64,000 nt of DNA from Flavobacteriales bacterium. GTDB lineage: Bacteria > Bacteroidota > Bacteroidia > Flavobacteriales_E > Vicingaceae. Made by a program: the position numbers and the translations under genes. Positions within the stretch are counted from its first letter, which is position 1; each line of letters begins with the position of its first letter. The stretch covers positions 164,563 through 228,562 of the forward strand of contig JADYZM010000004.1 of assembly GCA_020853105.1 (NCBI GenBank), written 5' to 3'. This document shows positions 38,830-46,900 of the stretch, in pieces. The notes under the pieces were generated by a model. The model did no database searches. It saw nothing but the letters and a program-made list of their open reading frames with translations, and was not told the origin of the DNA.

Positions 38830-40284
38830 ATGAAGAAACTCTTTGTTTTTACTATCCTTTTGCTATTTTGTTTGGTTACATTTTCAGCAAATGATGCTTA
38901 TAAAATAAAAATAAAATTCAACGGTCTCAAAGATACCACTTGTTTTTTAGGTAATTACTATGGAGACAAACAATATTATAAAGACACCGCCAGAGTTGAT
39001 TCAAAAGGATATTGTGTGTTTGATGGAAGCGAACCATTAAAAGCCGGTATTTACAGTATAATTATAAACAATACTCTTTTGTTTGAACTGGTAGTTAACG
39101 AACCACTAATTGAAATTGAAACCGACACGGCTAATTATGTGAAAAAACTGGTTGTACTAAAGTCTGAAGAGAATAAACTTTTTTACAAGCAGCTGTTTTT
39201 TGTTGCAGATAAACAGGTACGTACTGTTGAGTTACAAAAAGAAATTTCAGACACAACAATTTCCAGCTTAGCCAAAAGTGAGGCTAAAAAAGAAATGGAG
39301 AAGATAGCCGATGAAATCAAAGAATACAGACTTCAATTGATAAAAAACAATCCTAAAACTTTTGTGGCTAAAATTCTAACAGCTAAGAAAGAACCCGATG
39401 TTCCTGAGTTTTCAGAGATAAAAAATGACTCCATACAAAGGGTTGAAAAGTATTTTTACAATAAAAACCATTATTGGGACGAATTTGATTTCACCGATTC
39501 CAGAATGGTACGAACTCCTATCTATCACTCTAAACTCGATAGATTTTTTAATAAAATTGTAATTCAAAATCCGGATAGCATTATCCATGAAGCAGATATT
39601 ATTATTGCTAAAACCAAATCGGATTCTGATATGTTTAAATTCACGGTTCACTACATAACGAACAATTTTGAGAAATCAAAAATTATGGGCATGGAAAGTG
39701 TTTTTATTCACATGGGCTTAAAATATTATACACACGAACTGGCAACATGGTTGGATTCAGCTCAAATAGAAAAAATTAGAGATAGAGCAAAAGTTATGGA
39801 GCCACTTCAAATAGGTAAAAAAGCAATAAACCTCTCTTTAATGGACACATCGGGTCATTGGCAAAATTTTTATAGCCTTAAAACCGATTATACTATTTTG
39901 GTCTTTTGGGATACAGAATGTGGACACTGTAAAAAAGAAATTCCTCAACTGGTTGAGTATTTTAAAACCATTAAGAATCAAAGTGTTTCAATATTCACAG
40001 TTAATCAAAACAACGAAGATTCATGGAAAAAATTCATAAAAGATTACAATATGGATTTCGTTAATGTTGCCGTACCGGTTGAAGTTTATACTGACCAAAA
40101 TAAAGTGAATGAATATGTTTTAAGTGGAAAAACAGATGTAAAAAGTTTAAATTTTCATATTACTTATGATATATACAGCACACCTCAGATATATTTGCTG
40201 GATAAAAACAAAACAATTATTGCTAAAAAATTGGACATCGGACTGTTGAAACAAGTGTTAGAAACCAGGTATAACATAAAATAA
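38830..40284 (+). CDS. Exported thioredoxin-family protein with DUF4369-like N-terminus
   Basis: A 484-residue exported protein. A signal peptide (ending TFSA) is followed by a DUF4369-type beta domain (KIKIKFNGLKDTTCFLGNYYGDKQYYKDTARVDSKGYCVFDG), a long helical middle, and a TlpA/thioredoxin domain with the active site FWDTECGHCKKEIPQL (Cys364, Cys367). It probably works in periplasmic disulfide reduction. The next gene, an SCO protein, overlaps the stop by one base (TAATG), so a shared role in copper-site or cytochrome maturation is a reasonable inference. Confidence 0.88.
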   Translation: MKKLFVFTILLLFCLVTFSANDAYKIKIKFNGLKDTTCFLGNYYGDKQYYKDTARVDSKGYCVFDGSEPLKAGIYSIIINNTLLFELVVNEPLIEIETDTANYVKKLVVLKSEENKLFYKQLFFVADKQVRTVELQKEISDTTISSLAKSEAKKEMEKIADEIKEYRLQLIKNNPKTFVAKILTAKKEPDVPEFSEIKNDSIQRVEKYFYNKNHYWDEFDFTDSRMVRTPIYHSKLDRFFNKIVIQNPDSIIHEADIIIAKTKSDSDMFKFTVHYITNNFEKSKIMGMESVFIHMGLKYYTHELATWLDSAQIEKIRDRAKVMEPLQIGKKAINLSLMDTSGHWQNFYSLKTDYTILVFWDTECGHCKKEIPQLVEYFKTIKNQSVSIFTVNQNNEDSWKKFIKDYNMDFVNVAVPVEVYTDQNKVNEYVLSGKTDVKSLNFHITYDIYSTPQIYLLDKNKTIIAKKLDIGLLKQVLETRYNIK

Positions 40285-40928
40285 TGAAAAGACTACTACC
40301 TTCAATTGTTGTAGTTGTTACTGGAATGATTATAGCCTATTTTTTAATTAAACCTAAACAGTTGCCAATTTATAACCCTTCAGACATTAACCCTAAATTG
40401 GTTGATTCATCTATACAAGGAGTTACTCAGAATCATAGAATAGGGGAGTTCAAACTCATAAATCAAAACGGGAAAGTCATTACTCAAAACGATTTTAAAG
40501 ATAAAATTTATGTTGCTGATTTCTTTTTTGTAACCTGCCCTACAATTTGCCCTAAAATGACAAAACAAATGACAAGAGTATATCAAAAATTTGAGCAAAA
40601 CTCCGAAATAATGCTTCTTTCTCATACAGTTATGCCGGAACACGATTCGGTTTCAGTACTCAAAAACTATGAGAAAAAAATTGGTGTTTCAGATAAAAAA
40701 TGGCATTTTGTAACCGGAGATAAAAAACAAATTTACAACTTAGCAAGAAAAGCTTATTTTGCAGCTATAACCGATGGTGATGGAGGTCTTGAAGATTTTA
40801 TCCATACCGAAAATTTCGTGTTGATAGATAAAGATAAAAGAATACGTGGTTTTTATGATGGAACTTCAGAACAAGAAGTGGACAGACTAATTAGTGATAT
40901 TTCTACGTTAATTAATGAATACGATTAA
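40284..40928 (+). CDS. SCO1/SenC family protein
   Basis: A 214-residue protein with an N-terminal membrane anchor (about residues 5-23) and a thioredoxin fold. The copper-binding CxxxC lies in FVTCPTICPKMTKQM and the conserved His in DFIHTENFVLID. SCO proteins deliver copper or reduce cysteines during CuA assembly of cytochrome c oxidase, on the periplasmic face of the inner membrane. All ligands are present. It is coupled to the upstream thioredoxin-family gene. Confidence 0.93.
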   Translation: MKRLLPSIVVVVTGMIIAYFLIKPKQLPIYNPSDINPKLVDSSIQGVTQNHRIGEFKLINQNGKVITQNDFKDKIYVADFFFVTCPTICPKMTKQMTRVYQKFEQNSEIMLLSHTVMPEHDSVSVLKNYEKKIGVSDKKWHFVTGDKKQIYNLARKAYFAAITDGDGGLEDFIHTENFVLIDKDKRIRGFYDGTSEQEVDRLISDISTLINEYD

Positions 40929-40938
40929 ATCTACCATA

Positions 40939-41280
40939 ATGAATAAAATATTTTTTTTAATTATTTCCAGTATAACTATTTTTTCTTGTAACAAAGGAAT
41001 AAACCAAAACAATATGTTTAAAGGTAGAGAGGTTACAAATAATAAAAAAGGAACTTTCGACACCGGAGTTCGTCGAAATAAACCCATGAGTGTTCAGTAT
41101 GCTGAAGAAGCTCAAAAAGAAAATAAAGATGCAACCAACCCTAAAAAAATGGCAAAAGAAGCTGAAAAAGAGCTTTATCAAAAGAAAAAAGCCATGATTA
41201 AGCATAATTCCCAATTTGCAAAAAAGAAAAAACATAATGTTAAAACCACTAAAGAGCTGCCTAAAGACAATGCAGAATAA
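40939..41280 (+). CDS. Small Lys-rich lipoprotein
   Basis: The ORF opens at 40915 inside the SCO gene, but a lipoprotein signal (MNKIFFLIISSITIFSC, Cys17) starts at 40939, 10 bp after the SCO stop. The mature part of ~97 residues is strongly charged, with Lys-rich stretches (KKAMIKHNSQFAKKKKHNVK) and no visible domain. Similar short basic lipoproteins occur after redox genes in flavobacteria; the function is unknown. It ends the thioredoxin/SCO operon. Confidence 0.7.
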   Translation: MNKIFFLIISSITIFSCNKGINQNNMFKGREVTNNKKGTFDTGVRRNKPMSVQYAEEAQKENKDATNPKKMAKEAEKELYQKKKAMIKHNSQFAKKKKHNVKTTKELPKDNAE

Positions 41281-41310
41281 TTTTTAAGTAATTTTAATTA
41301 CTTATTAATA

Positions 41311-41614
41311 TGTCCTATAATGGATTGCATTATGTTAATATAGCTTAGGTTTTTAAAGAATTAATTCTTTAAAAAGGGCAAAAAAAATTATTAAAAAATT
41401 TCATGTAAGGGTTTAAAATTTGCTATTTTTCATAGCAATTTTAAACGCTTACCTACCGCTTTTTTTAGCAAAAAATGGGTAAAGCTTTTTCTGCTTTACT
41501 TATTTTTTAGCTGCGTGAGGGATAGAAGCGGCATCCTTTCTGTTTTTCACAGAAAGATACAGCGGATAGCCCGACCTTTAGGGCACGCCCAAATCATCTA
41601 ACTTTGCCTTAATA
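41311..41614 (+). repeat. Structured ~300-bp repeat, copy 1 (upstream of T9SS cassette 1)
   Basis: This segment aligns base for base with 50720-51024. It contains, in order: an IR end (TGTCCTATAAT...TTATGTTAATA); a 26-bp palindrome (41350-41375); a long hairpin 41405-41452 (GTAAG-g-GTTTAAAATT...AATTTTAAAC-g-CTTAC); a short hairpin 41479-41499 (GTAAAGC/GCTTTAC); and the Flavo-1-like core. It has no ORF. Together with 41281-41310 it accounts for the non-coding stretch after the lipoprotein gene. Confidence 0.85.
41510..41590 (+). ncRNA. Candidate Flavo-1-like structured RNA, copy 1
   Basis: The 81-nt core runs from GCTGCGTGAGGGATAG to GGGCACGCCC. It can close with GCGTG/CACGC, contains the hairpin TTTCTGT-TTTTC-ACAGAAA, and has the phrase GCGGATAGCCCGACC that I associate with the Flavo-1 RNA motif found in many Bacteroidota. 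Copy 2 at 50919 differs at one base only. The name rests on memory of the motif. The strand is inferred from the motif's orientation. Confidence 0.55.
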
Positions 41615-41631
41615 GAATTTTAGAAACTTTT

Positions 41632-41847
41632 CTATTTAATTTCTCCCTCATTTTTCAAATTATCTATCATTTGAAGATATACTTCTTCCCAAGAATTGCC
41701 TGTAACACCAAAATAAGAATATTGGTTAACATCTTTATAGTTAATTGATTTTACTCCATTATTTTCCTGACAATCAAGAAAAACCTCAATGTTATCTTTA
41801 ATGATTAATCTACCAATTAATTTATTGATAACTTCCGAGCGAGTCAT
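41632..41847 (-). CDS. Small hypothetical protein (71 aa)
   Basis: A 71-residue ORF on the minus strand, preceded by AAAAGGAATCTAA just before the ATG, which is a good ribosome-binding site for this otherwise SD-poor genome. The protein is acidic and soluble with a helix at each end (MTRSEVINKLIGRLI and WEEVYLQMIDNLKNEGEIK). I do not recognise it. It is found only in front of cassette 1, between the structured repeat and the response regulator gene. It has no shadowing gene on the other strand. Confidence 0.5.
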   Translation of the reverse strand: MTRSEVINKLIGRLIIKDNIEVFLDCQENNGVKSINYKDVNQYSYFGVTGNSWEEVYLQMIDNLKNEGEIK

Positions 41848-41973
41848 TTAGATTCCTTTTAAATTATTTTTGTAACTTCAAAATTGGTAATTTTAAAATA
41901 TATTTGTATCAAATTAAAAACTAAAAAATATAAAAGAAAACTAAATTAAAATATTGTATAGCGTTAAGCTGTA

Positions 41974-42099
41974 TTACTTGCTAGAGAAAATTGGGAATTT
42001 CAAACGCAACAAGTTATACAGGCAAAACGCTCACCGCTTGGGGTGGGCTTTGCTTGTTTTGTTGTGTGGGTATCCCAATACCTCTCTAGCAGACAAGTA
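41974..42099 (+). other. Long imperfect inverted repeat with nested hairpin
   Basis: The left arm TTACTTGCTAGAGA...TTGGGA...CGCAACAA (41974-42012) pairs with the right arm TTGTTGTG...TCCCAATA..TCTCTAGCAGACAAGTA (42060-42099). Between them CAAAACGCTCACC pairs with GGTGGGCTTTG. The whole forms a ~125-bp cruciform, about 55 bases upstream of the response regulator ATG. It fills most of the 306-bp gap 41848-42153; the rest is AT-rich with no gene. Confidence 0.6.
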
Positions 42100-42153
42100 T
42101 TTGTTCCACCCCTCTTTTTTTTGAGGGGATTTATTAACTAAAGTAACCTCGTT

Positions 42154-42525
42154 ATGATTAAAATATTATTGGTTGATGATAGTGCTGTCATCAGAAAATC
42201 TATCAAGTTTGTTCTCGATGGTCAACCTGAAATACAAGTAATTGGCGAATGTGCTGATGGCAATCAGGTAATCCCTTATTTACAAAATAATAATCCCGAT
42301 GTAATCATAATGGATTATCGTATGCCAATACTTGATGGCGTTGAAGCTACCAAACTGGTAAAAGACTTATTTCCCGAAATAAAAGTGATTGGTTTTTCGT
42401 GCAATGATGATATAATTACCAAAGAATCTTTTCTTAAAAATGGAGCGACTGGTTTTTTGTCTAAATATGAAGCCGACAATAAAACTATTATTGAAGAAAT
42501 AAATACCTGCTATTTAACTACCTGA
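42154..42525 (+). CDS. Single-domain response regulator (CheY-like receiver)
   Basis: A 123-residue receiver domain only. The acidic pocket and phospho-acceptor are in LLVDDSAVIRKS and VIIMDYRMPILDG (Asp about 53), with the switch Ser and Lys in IGFSCNDD and GFLSKYEAD. The sequence resembles the receiver of NarL/LuxR-type regulators, but it stops after the domain with no DNA-binding helix-turn-helix. It may act through protein contacts or be a truncated transcription factor. No histidine kinase is nearby. It sits between the structured repeat and T9SS cassette 1. Confidence 0.9.
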   Translation: MIKILLVDDSAVIRKSIKFVLDGQPEIQVIGECADGNQVIPYLQNNNPDVIIMDYRMPILDGVEATKLVKDLFPEIKVIGFSCNDDIITKESFLKNGATGFLSKYEADNKTIIEEINTCYLTT

Positions 42526-42711
42526 GTGTTTATAGGCGTTTCAAGAATAAAACTATTTATCTAAATTTATCCATCAGAAGAAAACATGAAAATAAATTTT
42601 TATTTATTGATAATTTTTATTTACTTTTAAATATCTATTCTTTTTTGAATTAGAGAGAACTTATTATAATAAAATGAATAAATGTACTAACTAACCCTAA
42701 AACTTTATATT

Positions 42712-43881
42712 ATGAAAAAAATAGCCCTAATCTTTTTGTTTGCTATGATAGCAAATTTTGTGTACAGCCAATCTGCACAACCACAAGTAAATTCAAATCA
42801 GCAACCATTATGGCAAACTGGAAAACTTTATGTTAAGATTGACAACATTTCAAATTTAGATTTAAGTACTTATCCTAGTATATCAAATCAGGATTTGGCT
42901 AATATAATGGCTCAATATGGTGTTACAAAAGTAGAGAAGCCGTTCGCTGCATTAAATACTCCTGAATTTGACAGAATATATCGGTTCACTTTTACGGATA
43001 CCTTAAATACGGATAGTTTTATTGTCCATCTACTATATCTAAATGATATTGAATATGCCGAGAAAGTACCTATGATGTACCAGCAAATTATTCCAAATGA
43101 CCCGATGCTAGGAAGCCAGTATTATTGGAATATGATTAATGCTGATGGGGCTTCAACTATTTACCAGACTAATCCTAGTCCGTTGAATACAATTGTTGCT
43201 ATTGTAGATGATGCTGTTATGACTACACATGAAGATTTAGCTGCTAATATTTTTACATTAAACAGAGATGTTGCCAATTTGGATAATAACCCTAACCCTC
43301 CATTTAGCGGTATTGCTGCTACCAATGGAACAAGATTTTCTCATGGAACTCATGTTGCAGGTATTGCCAGTGCGGTAACCAACAATAATTTAGGTGTTGC
43401 TTCTGTTGGTTGGAGTAATAATATTATGGCTATTAAAACAAGACTTGATAATGACCCCTCTACAGCTATCCCTTTTGGATATGATGGTATAGCTTGGGCA
43501 GCAGCTAATAATGCAAGAGTAATTAATATGAGTTGGGGTGGTGCGGCTTTCAGTCAGGCAGAATATAATGTTATAGTTGCAGCTCGAAATTTAGATATTG
43601 TACTCGTAGCATCTGCTGGTAATAATTATTCTCCAAATAGCAATTATCCTGCTGCTTACGGAGAAGGAAGCACAGGTCAATCTTGGGAAGTAATTGATAG
43701 AACATTAGTTATTGCAGTAGCCGCTCTTGATATTAATAATGACAAGTCATTTTGGGGATACAATGGTTTTGGACAACCTATGGGGTCTAATTTTGGACAA
43801 TGGGTGGATATTTCAGCTTATGGTACAGCTATACTTAGTTCTATTTCTAACTCTTCTTTTGGATTACCTATAATTAATTAA
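42712..43881 (+). CDS. Subtilisin (S8) protease, N-terminal fragment
   Basis: A signal peptide (ending NFVYSQ) is followed by a prodomain-like segment (about 25-130), then the subtilisin core. The catalytic Asp166 lies in TIVAIVDDAVMTTHEDL, the catalytic His211 in FSHGTHVAGIASAV, and the oxyanion/substrate region in INMSWGG and VASAGNN. The fragment stops at TAA before the catalytic Ser, so on its own it cannot be an active protease. It follows the response regulator by 186 bp of AT-rich DNA. A short hairpin (TTTGCTA-TGA-TAGCAAA) lies in the signal-peptide codons. Confidence 0.8.
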   Translation: MKKIALIFLFAMIANFVYSQSAQPQVNSNQQPLWQTGKLYVKIDNISNLDLSTYPSISNQDLANIMAQYGVTKVEKPFAALNTPEFDRIYRFTFTDTLNTDSFIVHLLYLNDIEYAEKVPMMYQQIIPNDPMLGSQYYWNMINADGASTIYQTNPSPLNTIVAIVDDAVMTTHEDLAANIFTLNRDVANLDNNPNPPFSGIAATNGTRFSHGTHVAGIASAVTNNNLGVASVGWSNNIMAIKTRLDNDPSTAIPFGYDGIAWAAANNARVINMSWGGAAFSQAEYNVIVAARNLDIVLVASAGNNYSPNSNYPAAYGEGSTGQSWEVIDRTLVIAVAALDINNDKSFWGYNGFGQPMGSNFGQWVDISAYGTAILSSISNSSFGLPIIN

Positions 43882-43905
43882 TATGCAAATTATGATGGAA
43901 CTTCT

Positions 43906-46900
43906 ATGGCTGCTCCAATGGTTTCTGGAGTGGCGGGAATTATGAGGTCGTTTAATACATCAGCTACTGCAACTGATATTTATAATTGCCTTGTTTATTC
44001 AGCTAACCCAGATATTTATAATGCTATTTTACATCCAACAAATAATGCAGGAACAATGGGATATGGGAGGTTAGATGCAGAAGCTGCCCTAAAATGTTTA
44101 GGAGTACCTTGTTCCAATAATCCTATTGCCGTAATTACTCCTAGTTCAACCAGTATTTGTCCTGGAGGAACAGTTACATTAACAGCCAATCAAGGAATAG
44201 CATATTCTTGGTCAACAGGAGCTACAACTCAAGGTATTACCATAAATACATCGGGTATTTATTCAGTAACAGTAACTTTTGCTGGTGGCTGTACTGCAAC
44301 TACTTCTTTTAATTTACAGACCGCAGATACACAAGCACACTTAGTCGTTACAGAAAATTCAGGGTTATTGCCTAATGATGGTATATTATGTGGACAAGAT
44401 ATGCTTCAACTTTCTTCATATTTTGGATTAAGTTACCAATGGAGTGCATTTGGTGCAACTACACCAGGAATACCAGGTACGATTAATGCCGGTCCAAATA
44501 GTAATTTACCTTTTACATGGAATTATTGGGTAATTATTTCAGGTGTTGGAGGGTGTTCAGGAGTTGTTGATACAGCTTTTGGAACTGCTATTTGGAATTT
44601 ACCTCCAACAATTACTGTAACATCATCATCACCAACAATTTGTATAGGGGAATCTACTAACCTTACTGCAAGCGGTGCTAATACCTATATATGGAGTCCT
44701 GCTACGGGATTAAGCAGTACAACAGGTTCAACAGTTACTGCTAGCCCAACAACAACGATAACATATACTGTTACAGGCACTGATGTAAATGGATGTGAAG
44801 GTGTAACAACAGTTACAGTTACAGTAAACCCTTTACCTACTGTTGTTGCAACTGCCAGTCCCTACACAGTATGCACAGGACAGTCATCAACATTAACAGC
44901 AAGTGGTGCTTCAACTTATACTTGGAGTCCTGCTACTGGATTAAGTGCTACAACTGGTTCAACAGTAACAGCAACCCCATCGGTAACAACCATTTATACA
45001 GCAACAGGAACAGACGCTAATGGATGTTCAGCAACAGACACTGTAATTGTAAATGTTACCACATGTAGTACGAATCCCGATTGTGCTTTACCTACAACAT
45101 TAACTATTCCAACATCAGGGGCAACTTCAAGTACATTCTCCATACCTAATGGTTCAGTAGTAGATGTTTTAGGCAATTTTACTATTGATAATAATGTAAT
45201 ATATACTGGTGTTAAGTTTAGAATGGCAGCAGGAACTCAGATTGATATATTGACAGGTAACACCCTCACATTATCAACTTGTCATTTATTTTCTTGTACA
45301 CAACTTTGGGAAGAAATTAATGTGCCTAATGGTGCAAACCTAATTGTAAAGAGCTATTCAATTATAGAAGATGCAAAAATTGCAATTAATTGGGTGAATG
45401 GAGGTACTGTTAAAACAGAAAATTCTGTCTTTAATAAAAATGGTGCAGGATTAGCGTTAAGTAACACTATAAGTATTGCTACTAATAATATTGATGTTAG
45501 TAATACTGTATTTACATGTCGTGATTTCCCTAGCTTTGTATATACTGTTACGATTAATCCATTTATATTTAATCTGATTAAAGCAGCTTTATACAATGAT
45601 ATTGTTACGTTTGCTCCATATTCTAGTTTACTATCTCCTGCACCTGCTAATACAAGAAGTTTATACGGAGTGTATAGTAATCGAATAGAAACTACCATTG
45701 GTACTGCTGGAAATATTAATATAGCTAATTTATTTGACTATTTAGATTATGGTATTTCTGTTAATCATGCTTCTTTCAATGTAATTAATAACCGATTTGC
45801 TAATTGTTTTGGAGATAACTCAAGTACAAACCCTGTTGGTGTGGGTGTTTTTGCCTTAACAAAAGATACTAACAGAATTTATATAGGCGGTAACATACCC
45901 AATCAAGGTAATACATTTAGAAATTGTTACAGAGGAGCTCATATTAATAAGTACTTAAAAGTTGATTTTATCAATAACAAAGTATTAAATACTCAAACAT
46001 CTCCTAATTTTTCAGGTGTAGGTAGCTTTATTGGACATTATGGGCTGGCAATATTTACAGGTCTAAATTTAGGTAGTAATACAGTAACCGATTTCCATAT
46101 CAATAAAAATACCATTAACAACTGCGAAACAGGTGTGTATATTAATCGAAACTGGAGCAATATAGAAACCATTGCTTTAGAAATACATGATAATAACATT
46201 GATGTAACAGGTTCTGGAACTTATTGTAACAGAGGTTTCTGGATACAGGATGTGGCAGGTAATACAGCCATTTCTACTCCACCTACGGCAGTAAATGTAC
46301 AAAACAATACTATCAGGAATTGTGAAATTAATGCCATGTTGTTTGATAATGTAAAACGAAGCTTATTAGTAAGAGACAACAACGAATTATCTGTAAAACT
46401 ATCTGCACCACAAAGCCGACAAGTGATAAGATTAAATGCTTGTGATTATGGAATAGTTAGAGAAAATACAACTATAAAAACTACCAACAATACAACAATT
46501 CCTGTTGGAGCTACAACAAGTAATTTTATTACTGGTATATGGGTAAGTCAAAGTCCTAATAGTAACGTGATATGTAATACAGTAAATTATGTAGATGCTT
46601 GTTTGTTATTTGACCAGCCAAGTCCTAATAGTAATGTTACTAGAAACATAATGGACAAAGCTCGTATTGGTTTAGTGTTAGCCAATGGAGGAGAAATAGG
46701 TACACAAGGAAGTCCTACCAGCCCTAGTGGAAATAGTTGGGGAGCATTTAATAGCAGTCATATTAATCTTGCACATACCTATACTTTTAATACCTTTAAT
46801 GCTAATACTAACTCCATATTGTATTGCCGCCCAAATACTTCTCCTTGTAGTTTTGGTGCTTTTAAATCGTTCCCTTGTGTAAATCAAACATTTAATCCAA

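Noticed and set aside
43870-43882. (TAAT)3 tract at the in-frame stop as a phase-variation switch
   Set aside because: The frames before and after the stop are already the same, so gain or loss of a 4-bp unit would break the frame instead of restoring it.
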